64,000 nucleotides of DNA. Origin: Ilex aquifolium. Its lineage: Eukaryota; Streptophyta; Magnoliopsida; Aquifoliales; Aquifoliaceae. This document shows, one piece after another, positions 44,510-54,836 of this stretch. The stretch spans positions 16,031,089 to 16,095,088 of the forward strand of contig OX637405.1 in assembly GCA_951799425.1 (NCBI GenBank), read 5' to 3'. A program made the translations under genes and the position numbers. The notes beneath the pieces are model-generated. The model was not told where the DNA came from. It saw nothing but the letters and a program-made list of their open reading frames with translations, and did not search any database. The stretch's first letter is position 1. Each line of letters opens with the position of its first letter.

Positions 44510-47500
44510 TGTGACGCCCAAATTTCCGGGGGTCCTTTATTAACCGTTGACCAATCCGTCAACCCGCGGAAATACTCGTGATAGTCGTATAACCCGACAC
44601 CACGTCGTTCACATGCTTTTAACCGGATTTACCATCCACAAAATCAATTATACCTCAAATTATGTCCATTTATGTCATAGGAACCAAAGAAAACCAAGCC
44701 CAAAAGCATGGCTAAGCATTTTGAAAATTTCAAATTTTTGGAAAGCCTTCCGGAAGGTTTTGACTAAACCTTCCGGAAGGTTTGCTCACTGGAAAAGTTC
44801 TTCCGGAAGGTTTTTCTTAACCTTCCGGAAGGTTTTGCCTTCTGGAAATAGATTGAAAATGAGACGTGTCGACCTTCCGGAAGGTGTACTCAAACCTTCC
44901 GGAAGGTTTTGCTCACTGGAAAGGTTCTTCCGGAAGGTTTCTCTTCACCTTCCGGAAGGTTTTGCCTTCTGGAAAATAGATTGAAAATGAGACGTGTCGA
45001 CCTTCCGGAAGGTGTACTCCGCCTTCCGGAAGGTTTTACCTTCTGGACCACAATTCTGCCTTAACCTTCCGGAAGGTGTTAGTGACCTTCCGAAAGGTTT
45101 TGCCCAGAATTTCTTCCTTCCTTAGTTTTTCAATTCGAATCCATTTCAATTTGCTTCAAAATCATCCAAAACTTATACAATGAAGTTTCTAACATAAAAC
45201 ATTGTTTGTACAAGTTCTATTACAACCCAATACATATATTTACATGTCAATATCAAATTTCCTTAAAATTTTTTTACAAACATTCAAAACAAAGCCACAT
45301 CCGGCTTTCTTCGTCCTTGAAGCCCGTATGAGGGTCTTCCACCCATGCATATCCCACACCTGAAAATGTTGTCCCACGAAGGGTGAGCCACGCTCAATAG
45401 GATATCCTCCTACAGAGGCTACTCCCCAACCTAAATGCATATGAAATGCGCACATGCAACGATCAACAAGCATCAACCAATCCAACAAGAATATACACCT
45501 CAATGTTAGAAAGCTACCATGCTATACTATGTCATGCCATGATATGAGATGGAACTCACTCGTGCACCTTGTCCCGAGTCTTCCCCGACTCACACCACAC
45601 AATGCAAAAGCCAATGTGTATGAACCCGTCTATTGACGGAAAAACCCTCCCAATGATCGTTTGAGATAAAAGTTATGTCTTTATAAAAAAATCAAATCAT
45701 TGTTTGAGGCTACCCATTGGATGGGTGTTTTTATATAACAAAATCTTGTGTCTTCTTGGGCAACGGATTTTGGAGTCGCACCACTGGCTCCGTGGGCCAT
45801 GCCACTTTTCTGGAATTTCACCGCCGGTCAAATGACTAAACCAAGTGGTTCCGGGTTTTTCACCCGAGGGAGTGTCTAGCCCTACTTGCTTTACCCGACA
45901 CAAATTTTCCTTATGCAATGCAACCGTGCAACTCAGTCGGATCTTCGATCCCGACTTTCCCGAGTTCACATACCAACCACCAAGATTTGGTGTTTGATCC
46001 ACAACACATGCACACACCCACACTCATGCCTATGACCCATGAATGCGATGTCAACTCACCCACACACACTCATGTCTTATGACCATGAATGTGATGTACC
46101 CATGAGAATGCAATGTAATGTACCCTTGCATCTTCTCCACATGTTCAATATGTATGAATGCCATATGAACAACACAACAATAAATCCACATATCCATGGT
46201 ACTTCATATCATAAGCATATGAACACCATAATTTAACACATTGTCAATATATAGCAAGCATGCATATATCAACATTTCATCCAATAACCATTTTCAAACA
46301 TGTTATCACATAAGCATGCAATTAACATAGCAAACTCATCAATACAACATTTTCACCAAGGCATTTAATCAACACCTTCGAACTACCCAAAGCATGTAAT
46401 CATATAATATACTCAAATTCATCATAAAGCTCAAGAAATCATATTAATTGATTTCTACACAATTATACCAAGATAGAATTCATTCTACCCATAACATAAC
46501 CTCATATGTCATAATTTCTCAGGAAATTATCAACAACCATTCCTAATTGTCCATTTCATTTAGGAATTCACTTTACCCAATTTCCCATATCAATTTTCTA
46601 CACTTCAAGTTTCTTTATGAAATTTACCCATCAAGTAAATTTATTTACCCATTTCATACCAACCTTGCTTAGCATATTTGGTACTCATTTCCCACACATG
46701 AAATGCATTAGTGGTACATTAAACTAGAGAATGTGATTTAAATCTTGCTACCCATTCTCAATACCCATTTCACCCAAATAACCACAATAGGCAAGTGATA
46801 CATATATATATACACCTACCCATTCCATATAACCTTCCTAGGTTGGAAATAAACCTAAGTAGGAAGAAAACCCTACCTCTTGTAGCGTGTAGAATCGCCG
46901 TGGGAAGCTCCTAGAACTCAAAGCAAGCTTGAATCCTCCACTTCCAAATTTTCGGCCTCCCAACGTTCGGTGAAAGCCGTCGTTTTTGGTACCCACGCGT
47001 AGCCCTCGTCGAGTAGAACAATCTTTGTTCTTGGCCCAAGTGGATTCGAGCTCTAAAATGGAGTAGATCGTAGAGAGAAGTTTTGGAGAACCCTCACTCT
47101 CTCTCTCCTTTCTATCGGCTGAGCAATGAGCAAAAATGTGGGAAAAATTAGATTTTCCCCCTATTTATATTTTTAGAATACTTGGCCCACAATTGGCCAC
47201 ACGTCCCTTTTAATTCCGGGTTCGTTTTAATCCCGAAACGACTAAATTTCGCTCCGGTTCAAGTTCGAATTATTTTTATTTCAACTTGCCTCTAATATTT
47301 CCCCAAACTTTAAAATTTTATAAAAATTTCGTGCACGGGGTCACCCGAGGCCCGTTTGTCTCGTAAAACGTGAAAAATCCGACTATCTCGGAATTCAACG
47401 AAATTTGACGTGGTAACTAGATTTCGCGAGACGAATCCAACGGTGGAATCCGTCTCGTCATCCGAGATTTAGAAAAATTCAGTTTTTCAACTAGTACCGA

Positions 47501-47558
47501 AGTGGCAATTCACTTATTGCCCTTGTTCGTCAAAGTTTAAATTTTCCGGGGTTTCACA
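44510..47558 (-). repeat. 5' LTR of the Tekay-like element
   Basis: 3049 bp, starting TGTGACGCCCAAATTTCCGG and ending GGGGTTTCACA. In sense the TATA-like ATATAAATAGGGGG lies near 47168 and the palindrome array near the other end. Confidence 0.88.
44746..45103. promoter_or_regulatory. Palindrome array, TTCCGGAA type, Tekay-like 5' LTR
   Basis: About twelve CCTTCCGGAAGG units; one extra block (TTTTGACTAAACC... GCTCACTGGAAAAG) compared with the 3' LTR array at 38782-39083. It would sit in the 5' leader of the transcript, about 240 bp before the primer site. Confidence 0.78.
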
Positions 47559-47594
47559 AAGAGTTTGCAGGTGTTCTGGGCTGTTCTGGGAGCG

Positions 47595-47691
47595 TACCGG
47601 TACTGTGTACCGGTACTCTAAACCTTCTGGAGTCGAAGTACCGGTACGCAGTACCGGAACTGTATAGTACCGGTACTGTGTACCGGTACTG
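47595..47691. promoter_or_regulatory. Palindrome array, GTACCGGTAC type (solo LTR)
   Basis: Five units of GTACCGGTAC or near variants (one reads GTACCGGAAC), with the spacer ACTCTAAACCTTCTGGAGTC. The layout differs from N1 (TGTG instead of TGAG between pair members), showing independent turnover within the family. Confidence 0.72.
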
Positions 47692-48153
47692 TTTTCTGCT
47701 CCGGACCAGTCTTGGTAGAATAGACATAATTTTTGATCCAACCGTTGGATTGAGGTCAAATTTTGAAACGATACAGAAGACATCCAGATCTACAACTTTT
47801 GTGTTTTGCACTTTTTCAGATTCGAAGTGGATCATGGTCAAAATGGAGTAAAACCGAGGCTCTTCAACCCAGTGGTGTGGCTGCTGGCGCTTTTGTTCCC
47901 AAACACCAATACCTCCTTGATTTCTTCACTTTTAAGCCTCCAAATCTTCATGTAATGTGTACATGCCCTCACCACACATCCATCATAGTTGCAAGGTCCT
48001 AAAATACATGATTTAAGCTATAAAAACATGCAACATCAAGAATTCAACATTATTCATAAAATCGGCTAACTCTAAGTACTTAGATGCAAAAGTTGAGTTA
48101 AAATGCATGTAATGAGGCCTTGAAATATAAAATATTTTGTACTCATCAATAAT

Positions 48154-48434
48154 GCTGGTCTCTACTTCTAACAAGACATGTCTATCAGTTCTGTCATCCA
48201 TGGGGATGTATGGTTGATCTTCTTGTGGCTGCTGTTCTTGTGGTATGTATTCTTCAGATACCCAACCTGGTTCTTCAAATGGTTCCTCTTCATGTGATGA
48301 AGATATTCCTTGTTGGTTTCCTATTTTTCCTCCATGACTCTTCTTTAACGAAGTTTTATCCACTGGTCCAAGACGCTCCACTGTTTTCCATGTCGGATTA
48401 ATGATCACGCCCGCATTCCTGCATATCTGAGAAA
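48154..48434 (-). pseudogene. Third ORF of remnant element D, middle piece
   Basis: In sense: LVSQICRNAGVIINPTWKTV, GPVDKTSLKKSHGGKIG, an acidic/Gln-rich stretch (SEEYIPQEQQPQEDQPYIPM), then DRTDRHVLLEVETSII. It aligns with the C-terminal half of the third ORF of element C (PSLICGLCKKAKV region). It is cut on the left by the solo LTR and on the right by the chromovirus derivative at 48440; both joins carry a duplicated 5 bp. Confidence 0.72.
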
Positions 48435-48439
48435 CTAAC

Positions 48440-51199
48440 TGTAACGCCCCAAAACACACCCTGGACGACATTACATTCTAAAACCATTCACAACATGAGA
48501 GCGACTAAATAAATTCCATAAATAAAGAAATTTCATTCCTCATATATCATGTCCAAAGTATTATCCCAAAAGAATAGGCTCATTTTGGCCTTTACATTCC
48601 AAAAATCAAATAATGTAGCGCAGCGAAAATAACAAAAGAAAACTAAACTTTACAAGGTTCAAAATGAATATCCTAGTCTAGTACAAAAAGGAAAGGAGGT
48701 CGCTCTATGCGTCCACCTCGGGATCCACACTTCCGTCAAGCGGAGTCTCCCAAGTAGCGGGCTCCTCGACCCTTACGTCCACCTCAAGCAGGTAATCTGA
48801 AAAATGTTAGTGGTAGGGGGTGAGCACTAAGCTCTGTAGGAAAATTCTCCCAACTCAAACAAGGTTTAGAAAACATGTAAAACAAGTCGGTCTCATTTCA
48901 CAAATATCATATATAACTTTTGAAGTAAAACTATGACATTTAAATAGATCTCAAGTTTAGGGAACAACAGTAATTGAATGGATAAGTGGAACCACTATAC
49001 AGTTAACAAACCATATTCAAAGATAATCAAATCCACCATACATTGTTTCCACAAGTTCTCGCGGAATCCCATACTTCCCCAAGACTCTTGTAGAAACCGT
49101 CTATGGTAAAATGAACAATAACCAATATAAAATTTCCAACTTTAGGCCATTTAGGAAGGGCGCCTTCCGATGCATTGTCCCATACCAATGCACCGGCCAA
49201 GGCGGTCCAACCCATAATCCCATTTATATTAGTTCATCCCCGTCCCATGTATGTTGATTGCTTCTCATGAATCTACCCAACGATTATACCTAGTCCACCA
49301 ATTACAATCACAATCACAAACACTTTAGGAAAAGGCGTCTACCATCCCTCTGGCAGTGACGAGTCCCTTCCCAGGAAAAGTATACCATCCCTTGTTCGAA
49401 CTCCAGTGAACGATAGTGGTCGCATTACGACATGACAACCCACTACAAGTGTTAGGAAACCATCACCCCCATTGGGATAGACTAACCTCTAACACTCTAC
49501 GGCATCTCTCGAAGGCAATCCAAGTCCATCACAACAACCATACAAATGAGGAAACCAAAATATTCTCAAAAAACCCCCAATTTTCTCAAGTAGTTGTACA
49601 AAGAGCAATATAAGAAAATGTACAAGAGATCATCATAAATACCATTTTGTTGTTCAATATGAAACACTAAAGTTTTGAAATCAAGAACCTATGAGTAATC
49701 AAACTTTGGAATCATTACAAATGAATATTAAGCTTGGAGTATAAAGAATAAAGGCGCACCAAGCTTGAAAATCATGGACAAAGGAGAAATTATGATTTAA
49801 CGGAACAATCATATATGAAAATAAATAACAAACGACTATCAATGTGTGAAATCAAGAACAAATGATTATGAAGCTTAGAATCAAGACCAAAAGAACACTC
49901 AAGTCTTGGAACCAAGAATAAAGAATATCAAGTATTGAATATCAAGCTTAGAATTCAAGACAAATGAACAATCATGTATTGAAATCAATAACAAGGGAGA
50001 AGTCAAGAGAAAAACACATCTCCCTTGAAGACTAGGGTTTGGTAGGAAATAAGGAGATTCAAGGGTTACCCAACAATCACAATATTTTTCACATGGCATC
50101 AATTACAAGAATAACAAGAATTAAGGATTTGATAGCATACATATAACATTTAGAGTGAAGAGATACATATAAATAAACCTAGCCCCAATGTAAAAGAATG
50201 GAAGAAAACCCCTACCTCAACCAAGTATCTCTAGCAACCCAAGCTTCAAAGACTCCCTTTTCCCCTTTTTCTTGCTCCCTTGCTACTTTCTCTTTTGGTT
50301 CTAAGAGGTTTGAGTGAGGGTGAAGTGAAATTATAGAAGAGGGAATGGATGAAGAAGTGAAATCTTGAAAACTAGGGCTTTGATCTTGTAAATCTCTCCC
50401 AATTTTTGTGTTTTTCTCTCCCTCTTTTGCTCTCTAAGGGTGCCTAGGGTTTGGATGGGTGAAATGAGGCTAAAAAAGTTGACATTAAGTATTTATAGTG
50501 GAGCTAGGACCGACTGTTCGCGAGTTAAAAATTTCGGATTTTTACAGCGACTACCGGTAGCTGATTTTGACTACCGGTAGCTCGGGTACATTGGCACTCG
50601 ACTACCTGTTGACTACCGGTAGCTCGGGTACACTGGACACTCGACTACCTGTTGACTACCGGTAGCTCGGGCACACTGGACCATTGACTACCGGTAGTCA
50701 CTGCCCAGATTTTCTGCTTCAACTTCAAGTGCAGTTTTGACCCATTTAGAGGTCGAATTGGAAAATTTTCATGAGAGACACTTTTGTAGCCCTAGATGTC
50801 TAATATCTGCTTTCCAAATTTCAGATCAATTGGAGTTAGGAATAAAAAGGTATGATCGAAATACTAGAAGGTGTCCCAACTCATTTTTACCCAAATTTTC
50901 TCTAAGTCTGTTTTCACTCCGGAATACTTCCTAGCTTCCAATACACCCCATATTACCTCTCTCAAGGTTGTTCGATCTTCCGGATTTAATGGAGAACTTA
51001 TTTTGACCTAAAATTATTTAGAAACTTCCATAATCCCTCTTCTCAAGTTTACACACCTTCGAAACTCAAACTTCCCCAATCCATTTGTATCTCTAGTTTT
51101 TGCTTTTATTGATACCGTCACTACACATATCCACATTTTTACAAAAATTATTTACTATATATCTATATACCTATATAAAATAAAATGCGGGGTGTTACA
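48440..51199 (-). repeat. 3' LTR of the chromovirus derivative
   Basis: 2760 bp. In sense the TATA box CTATAAATA lies at 50490-50498, with a palindrome array just upstream (50548-50700). The TAACCCTTGAATCTCC and TAGGGGTTTTCTTCC blocks are shared with the opposed fragments at 57737-60512. Confidence 0.86.
50548..50700. promoter_or_regulatory. Palindrome array, CTACCGGTAG type (3' LTR)
   Basis: Five CTACCGGTAG palindromes at 50551, 50571, 50613, 50656 and 50688, mostly extended to GACTACCGGTAGC or GACTACCGGTAGTC. In sense they lie about 50-200 bp upstream of the TATA box at 50490-50498, the usual place of U3 enhancer elements. Confidence 0.75.
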
Positions 51200-51237
51200 A
51201 TCCACCCCCCTTAAAGAAAGTTTCGTCCTCGAAACTT
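51200..51237 (-). other. PPT and PPT-proximal hairpin, chromovirus derivative
   Basis: PPT complement ATCCACCCCCCTTAAAG, then the perfect hairpin AAGTTTCG-TCCT-CGAAACTT (51218-51237). Confidence 0.75.
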
Positions 51238-54055
51238 AATCGTCGAGTTAGTCTCTCAAATTCTCAATAATTCGAGAGACTAGAATCAAAATACATTCCT
51301 TCACTAGAATTCATTTATCACCTCTACTCTTAATACTTGTATACGATTGTTGCAACTAATTTCTTTTCATGCCTAACTACTAGATCATAATACTTAATTG
51401 TGTACTCATTAAATATCACTTCTCTTTTGAATTTCACCAATCAATTCAATCAACCTCATATTTGCTTCTTACATGTATCTTCTTCATAAGCATATCAAAA
51501 TAACTAAAATGCAATTCCACCATTAGGATTACTCATCTTCCCTATACTAACATCATGGTGTAACACAAAATTTGTTAATGGCATCACGGTAAGATTTATC
51601 TCAATTCCTGAAAATAGATACAACGTTCTTCAAGATTTCGTCTCTCACAACCCAAGAGGGATTCAAAATCTTGAAATCTACCATCATTTCAATTCATAAC
51701 TACATACTCCACACAAGTCAATGTTCTAAGATCAACTCTTAGTTTTCACATCAATTTGTACTTTCTCATAATATTCCTTACCGTCACCATTACAGTCATT
51801 AATCCAAAAGCTCGCTGCGCACTCTGATATAAATTATAATTCACCGATTCACAAGTCAAAATATGCTACAAGATAAGAACTTCGCATAGATTTGAAAGTT
51901 CTAAGAGAGTATCTTAGATTCCACCAAAGTGTACAATTAAAACCTAACCGCACTTGTTTTCCAATTATAGCTTCCAAAATGTGTACCCTAACGATCCATC
52001 AAATCCCTTCAAAGGGAATTTTGGGTAATTAACCAGCTATAATACTTAAGCTAAGGATCAAAGTATATCTCCAAGATATTTGCTCTCGATCTACAATCTT
52101 GAGCTAGAACTAATAACCATCTAATCAATTCTTAGTGGTTTTCATTCACATCACAACTCTTTTAATGATATCTATACTTTCTAATCCTTCTGATACCATT
52201 CATTACAATATACCTCTTGTAACATATCAAAATGTGAGGATAGACTGTCAAGGATCCCATAACTAAAATAATCTAAACTAACATAAGACTCGCGATGATT
52301 CATCCCATGTCAAAGCAATCTTCATAGGTATCATCATTGATTCTTCAATTTACTTCTTTACCATTATCACCATCAACCATAAGTTCGAATTTTCTATACT
52401 CATACTAACATTCCTCAAGTACAACTAATCATTCCGATCTTAACAAGGTACTAAAAGAGACAAGAACAAGAACGTCCTATTCCCCCAACACAAATCCAAT
52501 GACATTATAAGGTTTCCTAGAACAATAGAGGTTCACCTCAAATTTGGGATATTATCCTCTTTTCATAATTGTCTATTATATACAACATCAAGCTTTTAAC
52601 ATCTATAATCTTTAATCCTACAATACCAATGGTCAAAGGTAATTACTACAACTTAGTCATGCTTCTTAGATTTCCAATCAAGTTTGTGAATACAAATCAA
52701 CTATTGATTCCACATTTAACTGAGAGGTTCTTGATGGTTAATGCCTTAGATACTCTAAATGTAGTCAACTAAGTCCACAACGAATTAAGATTACCGAAGT
52801 ATAACATCTTCCATAAGCATCTTAGGTATGATTCTTCTAAATCATTTATACTTCCAAGTAAATTTAATCAACTCTCTATAATATTTCAAAACAACATGGG
52901 TAATCTCAAGTTTGCGGTTATGAAAACACACTCCGATCCATTTAAGAACCATAATCACCATTTCTATCGTTAATCCAAAATAGGCTCTCCTTCGAGGTAA
53001 CTTTTCCATATTCCATCAATTGGTCATCTTTAAGAATTATTCAACCTCATACATCGCACTCACCATTACCCTCCCAGGGTTTCTATTATAGAACCAAAAC
53101 TACATTCATTCCTTAATTTCTATGTGTTTTAAGTAACACACGTAACCTTCCATACCCTTATCATTAGGAACTTAATTCATCTTAGAGAACCTATAAGTTA
53201 ATCTTATCTCCACACATCCCAATTGGGTTATCATATCCCTGGACTTCTAAAATATGAGCAATACTATTAGTGGAAGAGAATACTTAAAGTTGACAAGACC
53301 CAAATCATAATCATCTTTTATATTGTTATCCATCAAAATCACTTCAATCAATATGGGGGTGTCTCTCAATCAAAGCCTAAATAATGTGGAAGTTCACTTA
53401 AGGATAGGTCCTTCAGAATCTAAGAAGAAAGTACAACACTTTATTGTCCAAAGAACACCACAGTACAGATTTTTGACCAACTTCGAAGAATAAACTGATT
53501 TGACTCGAGTATTTTGAGCATGCGTGACCTATATGGTTGGAAATATATACGAGTTAGGGTTCTAACAAAAATAACGGTGCACAATTTGGACTTTCCAATG
53601 AAGAGTTATGAACAAATTGGTGCGAGGTAGTCTGCCGGACTGTTTGGTTCCTTTATACTTGCCTAACTCAAGTTTGGGTGTCTTTGTCACACATCTTATT
53701 TCATACCCATCTCCAATATAACTAATATGACTCGCAATCGAGATCCATGCCTAATCTCATTTACAAACCAAAAGCCAAATTATCATCCGTTTCCTAGACT
53801 AGTCTAAACCACATGATACAAACTAGCGTACCCATTCATGTCTAATACAACCATGTCTACCATCAATTCTCGCTCCCCAATTTGAAGCACACCACCTATA
53901 CACATCCTCTTCGTATCCAACCGTTCTCCCGAGGCATGTCTATTCTCCAGACATGTTCTAAATTCCCAAAGTTTAATCCCAAGTTATTTGCATAGGTGGG
54001 GTGTGGGAAGGAATGAGTAACATTAAACTTCAAAGAAAATACATGCCCAAGACTT
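51238..54055 (-). other. Non-coding interior of the chromovirus derivative
   Basis: About 2.8 kb, A/T-rich, with only short chance frames. I recognise no pol motif on either strand. It is filler in the sense of LARD-type elements, or coding sequence decayed beyond recognition. Confidence 0.5.
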
Positions 54056-54655
54056 TTAGAGAAAAACGATACCTTCCGCAATTGTATGGGAAACATCTTC
54101 CCCCGGTTGGGTCAGAATAGGAATTCCCTCTTGATCAATGTTGTCGGGGGCTATATCTTCTAACGGGTTCTGCGGTGGTGGCTTCTGTGGTGGTGGCGTG
54201 TTTGCATTTACTTGTCCTACGGCTTGTTTGGTCTTTTTAGGAAATGATGGGCATCTATGTTTGAAGTGCCCGAAACCGCCACATGCGAAACAGCGACGTG
54301 GGTCAGTGGCTGTTCGATTTCGAGTAGCCCTAGCTCCTTGAACCACTGGATTTCGTGGCCTTGAAGCTTGGTCAGGTCGGCAGTACGGAGCTGCCCTTTG
54401 TGCCACTCCACTGCTGCTAGCACTAGTCCGGATCGGGCCTCCCCTTGCTAAGTCCTGTTGTTGTTGGTTGTTGATTCTATTCTGGTGTTGTACCAGAGTA
54501 GTTAACTCCCTTATGCATTGATAAATGACATCCATGGTATCGGGAGGTGATGGTGGTGGTGGATTTGCTTGGCCACCACGTCCTCGTCCATGTCCACGTC
54601 CACGTCCACCCTCCATCCTGCACATCAATTCACAGTTTAGTTCCTCGATGTGCAA
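54056..54655 (-). CDS. Short Gag of the chromovirus derivative with one zinc knuckle
   Basis: 199 codons in the open frame; the likely start is M14 (MEGGRGRGHGRGRGGQ, near 54616), as Gly/Arg-rich Gag starts are usual in this lineage. A short helix (DVIYQCIRELTTLVQHQNR) leads into a Gln-rich segment, then a knuckle C122/C125/H130/C135 (CFACGGFGHFKHRC) and a Pro-rich tail. The capsid domain expected between helix and knuckle is missing. Confidence 0.72.
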   Translation of the reverse strand: MHIEELNCELMCRMEGGRGRGHGRGRGGQANPPPPSPPDTMDVIYQCIRELTTLVQHQNRINNQQQQDLARGGPIRTSASSSGVAQRAAPYCRPDQASRPRNPVVQGARATRNRTATDPRRCFACGGFGHFKHRCPSFPKKTKQAVGQVNANTPPPQKPPPQNPLEDIAPDNIDQEGIPILTQPGEDVSHTIAEGIVFL

Positions 54656-54820
54656 GACATCCTAGGTATCACTTTAGTCTATAACACAAGAAGGGTGTGA
54701 AATCTAACTATAACACAAGAAGGGTGAGAAATCTAACTCAAACCCCTTTTATTCAACTTAGTCCTAAGGCTCTAGTGGTAATCCATAACCTACAGCTCCC
54801 ATGTAAGACCTAAAGCCTAA

Positions 54821-54832
54821 GCTCTGATACCA
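54821..54832 (-). other. Primer binding site (tRNA-iMet type), chromovirus derivative
   Basis: GCTCTGATACCA on +, i.e. TGGTATCAGAGC in sense, four bases inside the 5' LTR border at 54837. Confidence 0.88.
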
Positions 54833-54836
54833 ACTT

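Larger units (their letters stand above)
38546..47558 (-). mobile_element. Tekay/Del-like chromovirus, recent and defective
   Basis: TG...CA termini (TGTGACGCC...TTTCACA), TSD AAGAG (38541-38545, 47559-47563). In sense: 5' LTR 44510-47558, tRNA-iMet primer site, short gag, degraded protease/RT, RNase H and integrase zinc region, PPT, 3' LTR 38546-41541. The LTRs appear almost identical (I noticed two substitutions plus one 53-bp palindrome-unit difference in 3 kb), yet pol is multiply broken. It was therefore probably mobilised in trans. Confidence 0.88.
37200..48148 (-). mobile_element. Solo LTR of the N1 family, carrying a nested chromovirus
   Basis: Begins TGATTGAGCAAAAACG and ends TTTGTACTCATCA. 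A perfect 5-bp duplication ATAAT lies on both sides (37195-37199, 48149-48153). No PPT, primer site or internal region follows, so it is a solo LTR left after LTR-LTR recombination. The LTR itself is 37200-38545 plus 47564-48148; the rest is the chromovirus at 38546-47558. It interrupts the third ORF of element D. Confidence 0.85.

Noticed and set aside
39223-46236. Pairs of identical frames (for example 39223-39486 and 45240-45503; 39680-40006 and 45697-46023)
   Set aside because: They lie inside the two LTRs of one element and are identical because the LTRs are. No recognisable domain.
51238-54055. Hidden gene in the 2.8 kb non-coding interior of the chromovirus derivative
   Set aside because: Frames are all under 70 codons and show no motif on either strand.
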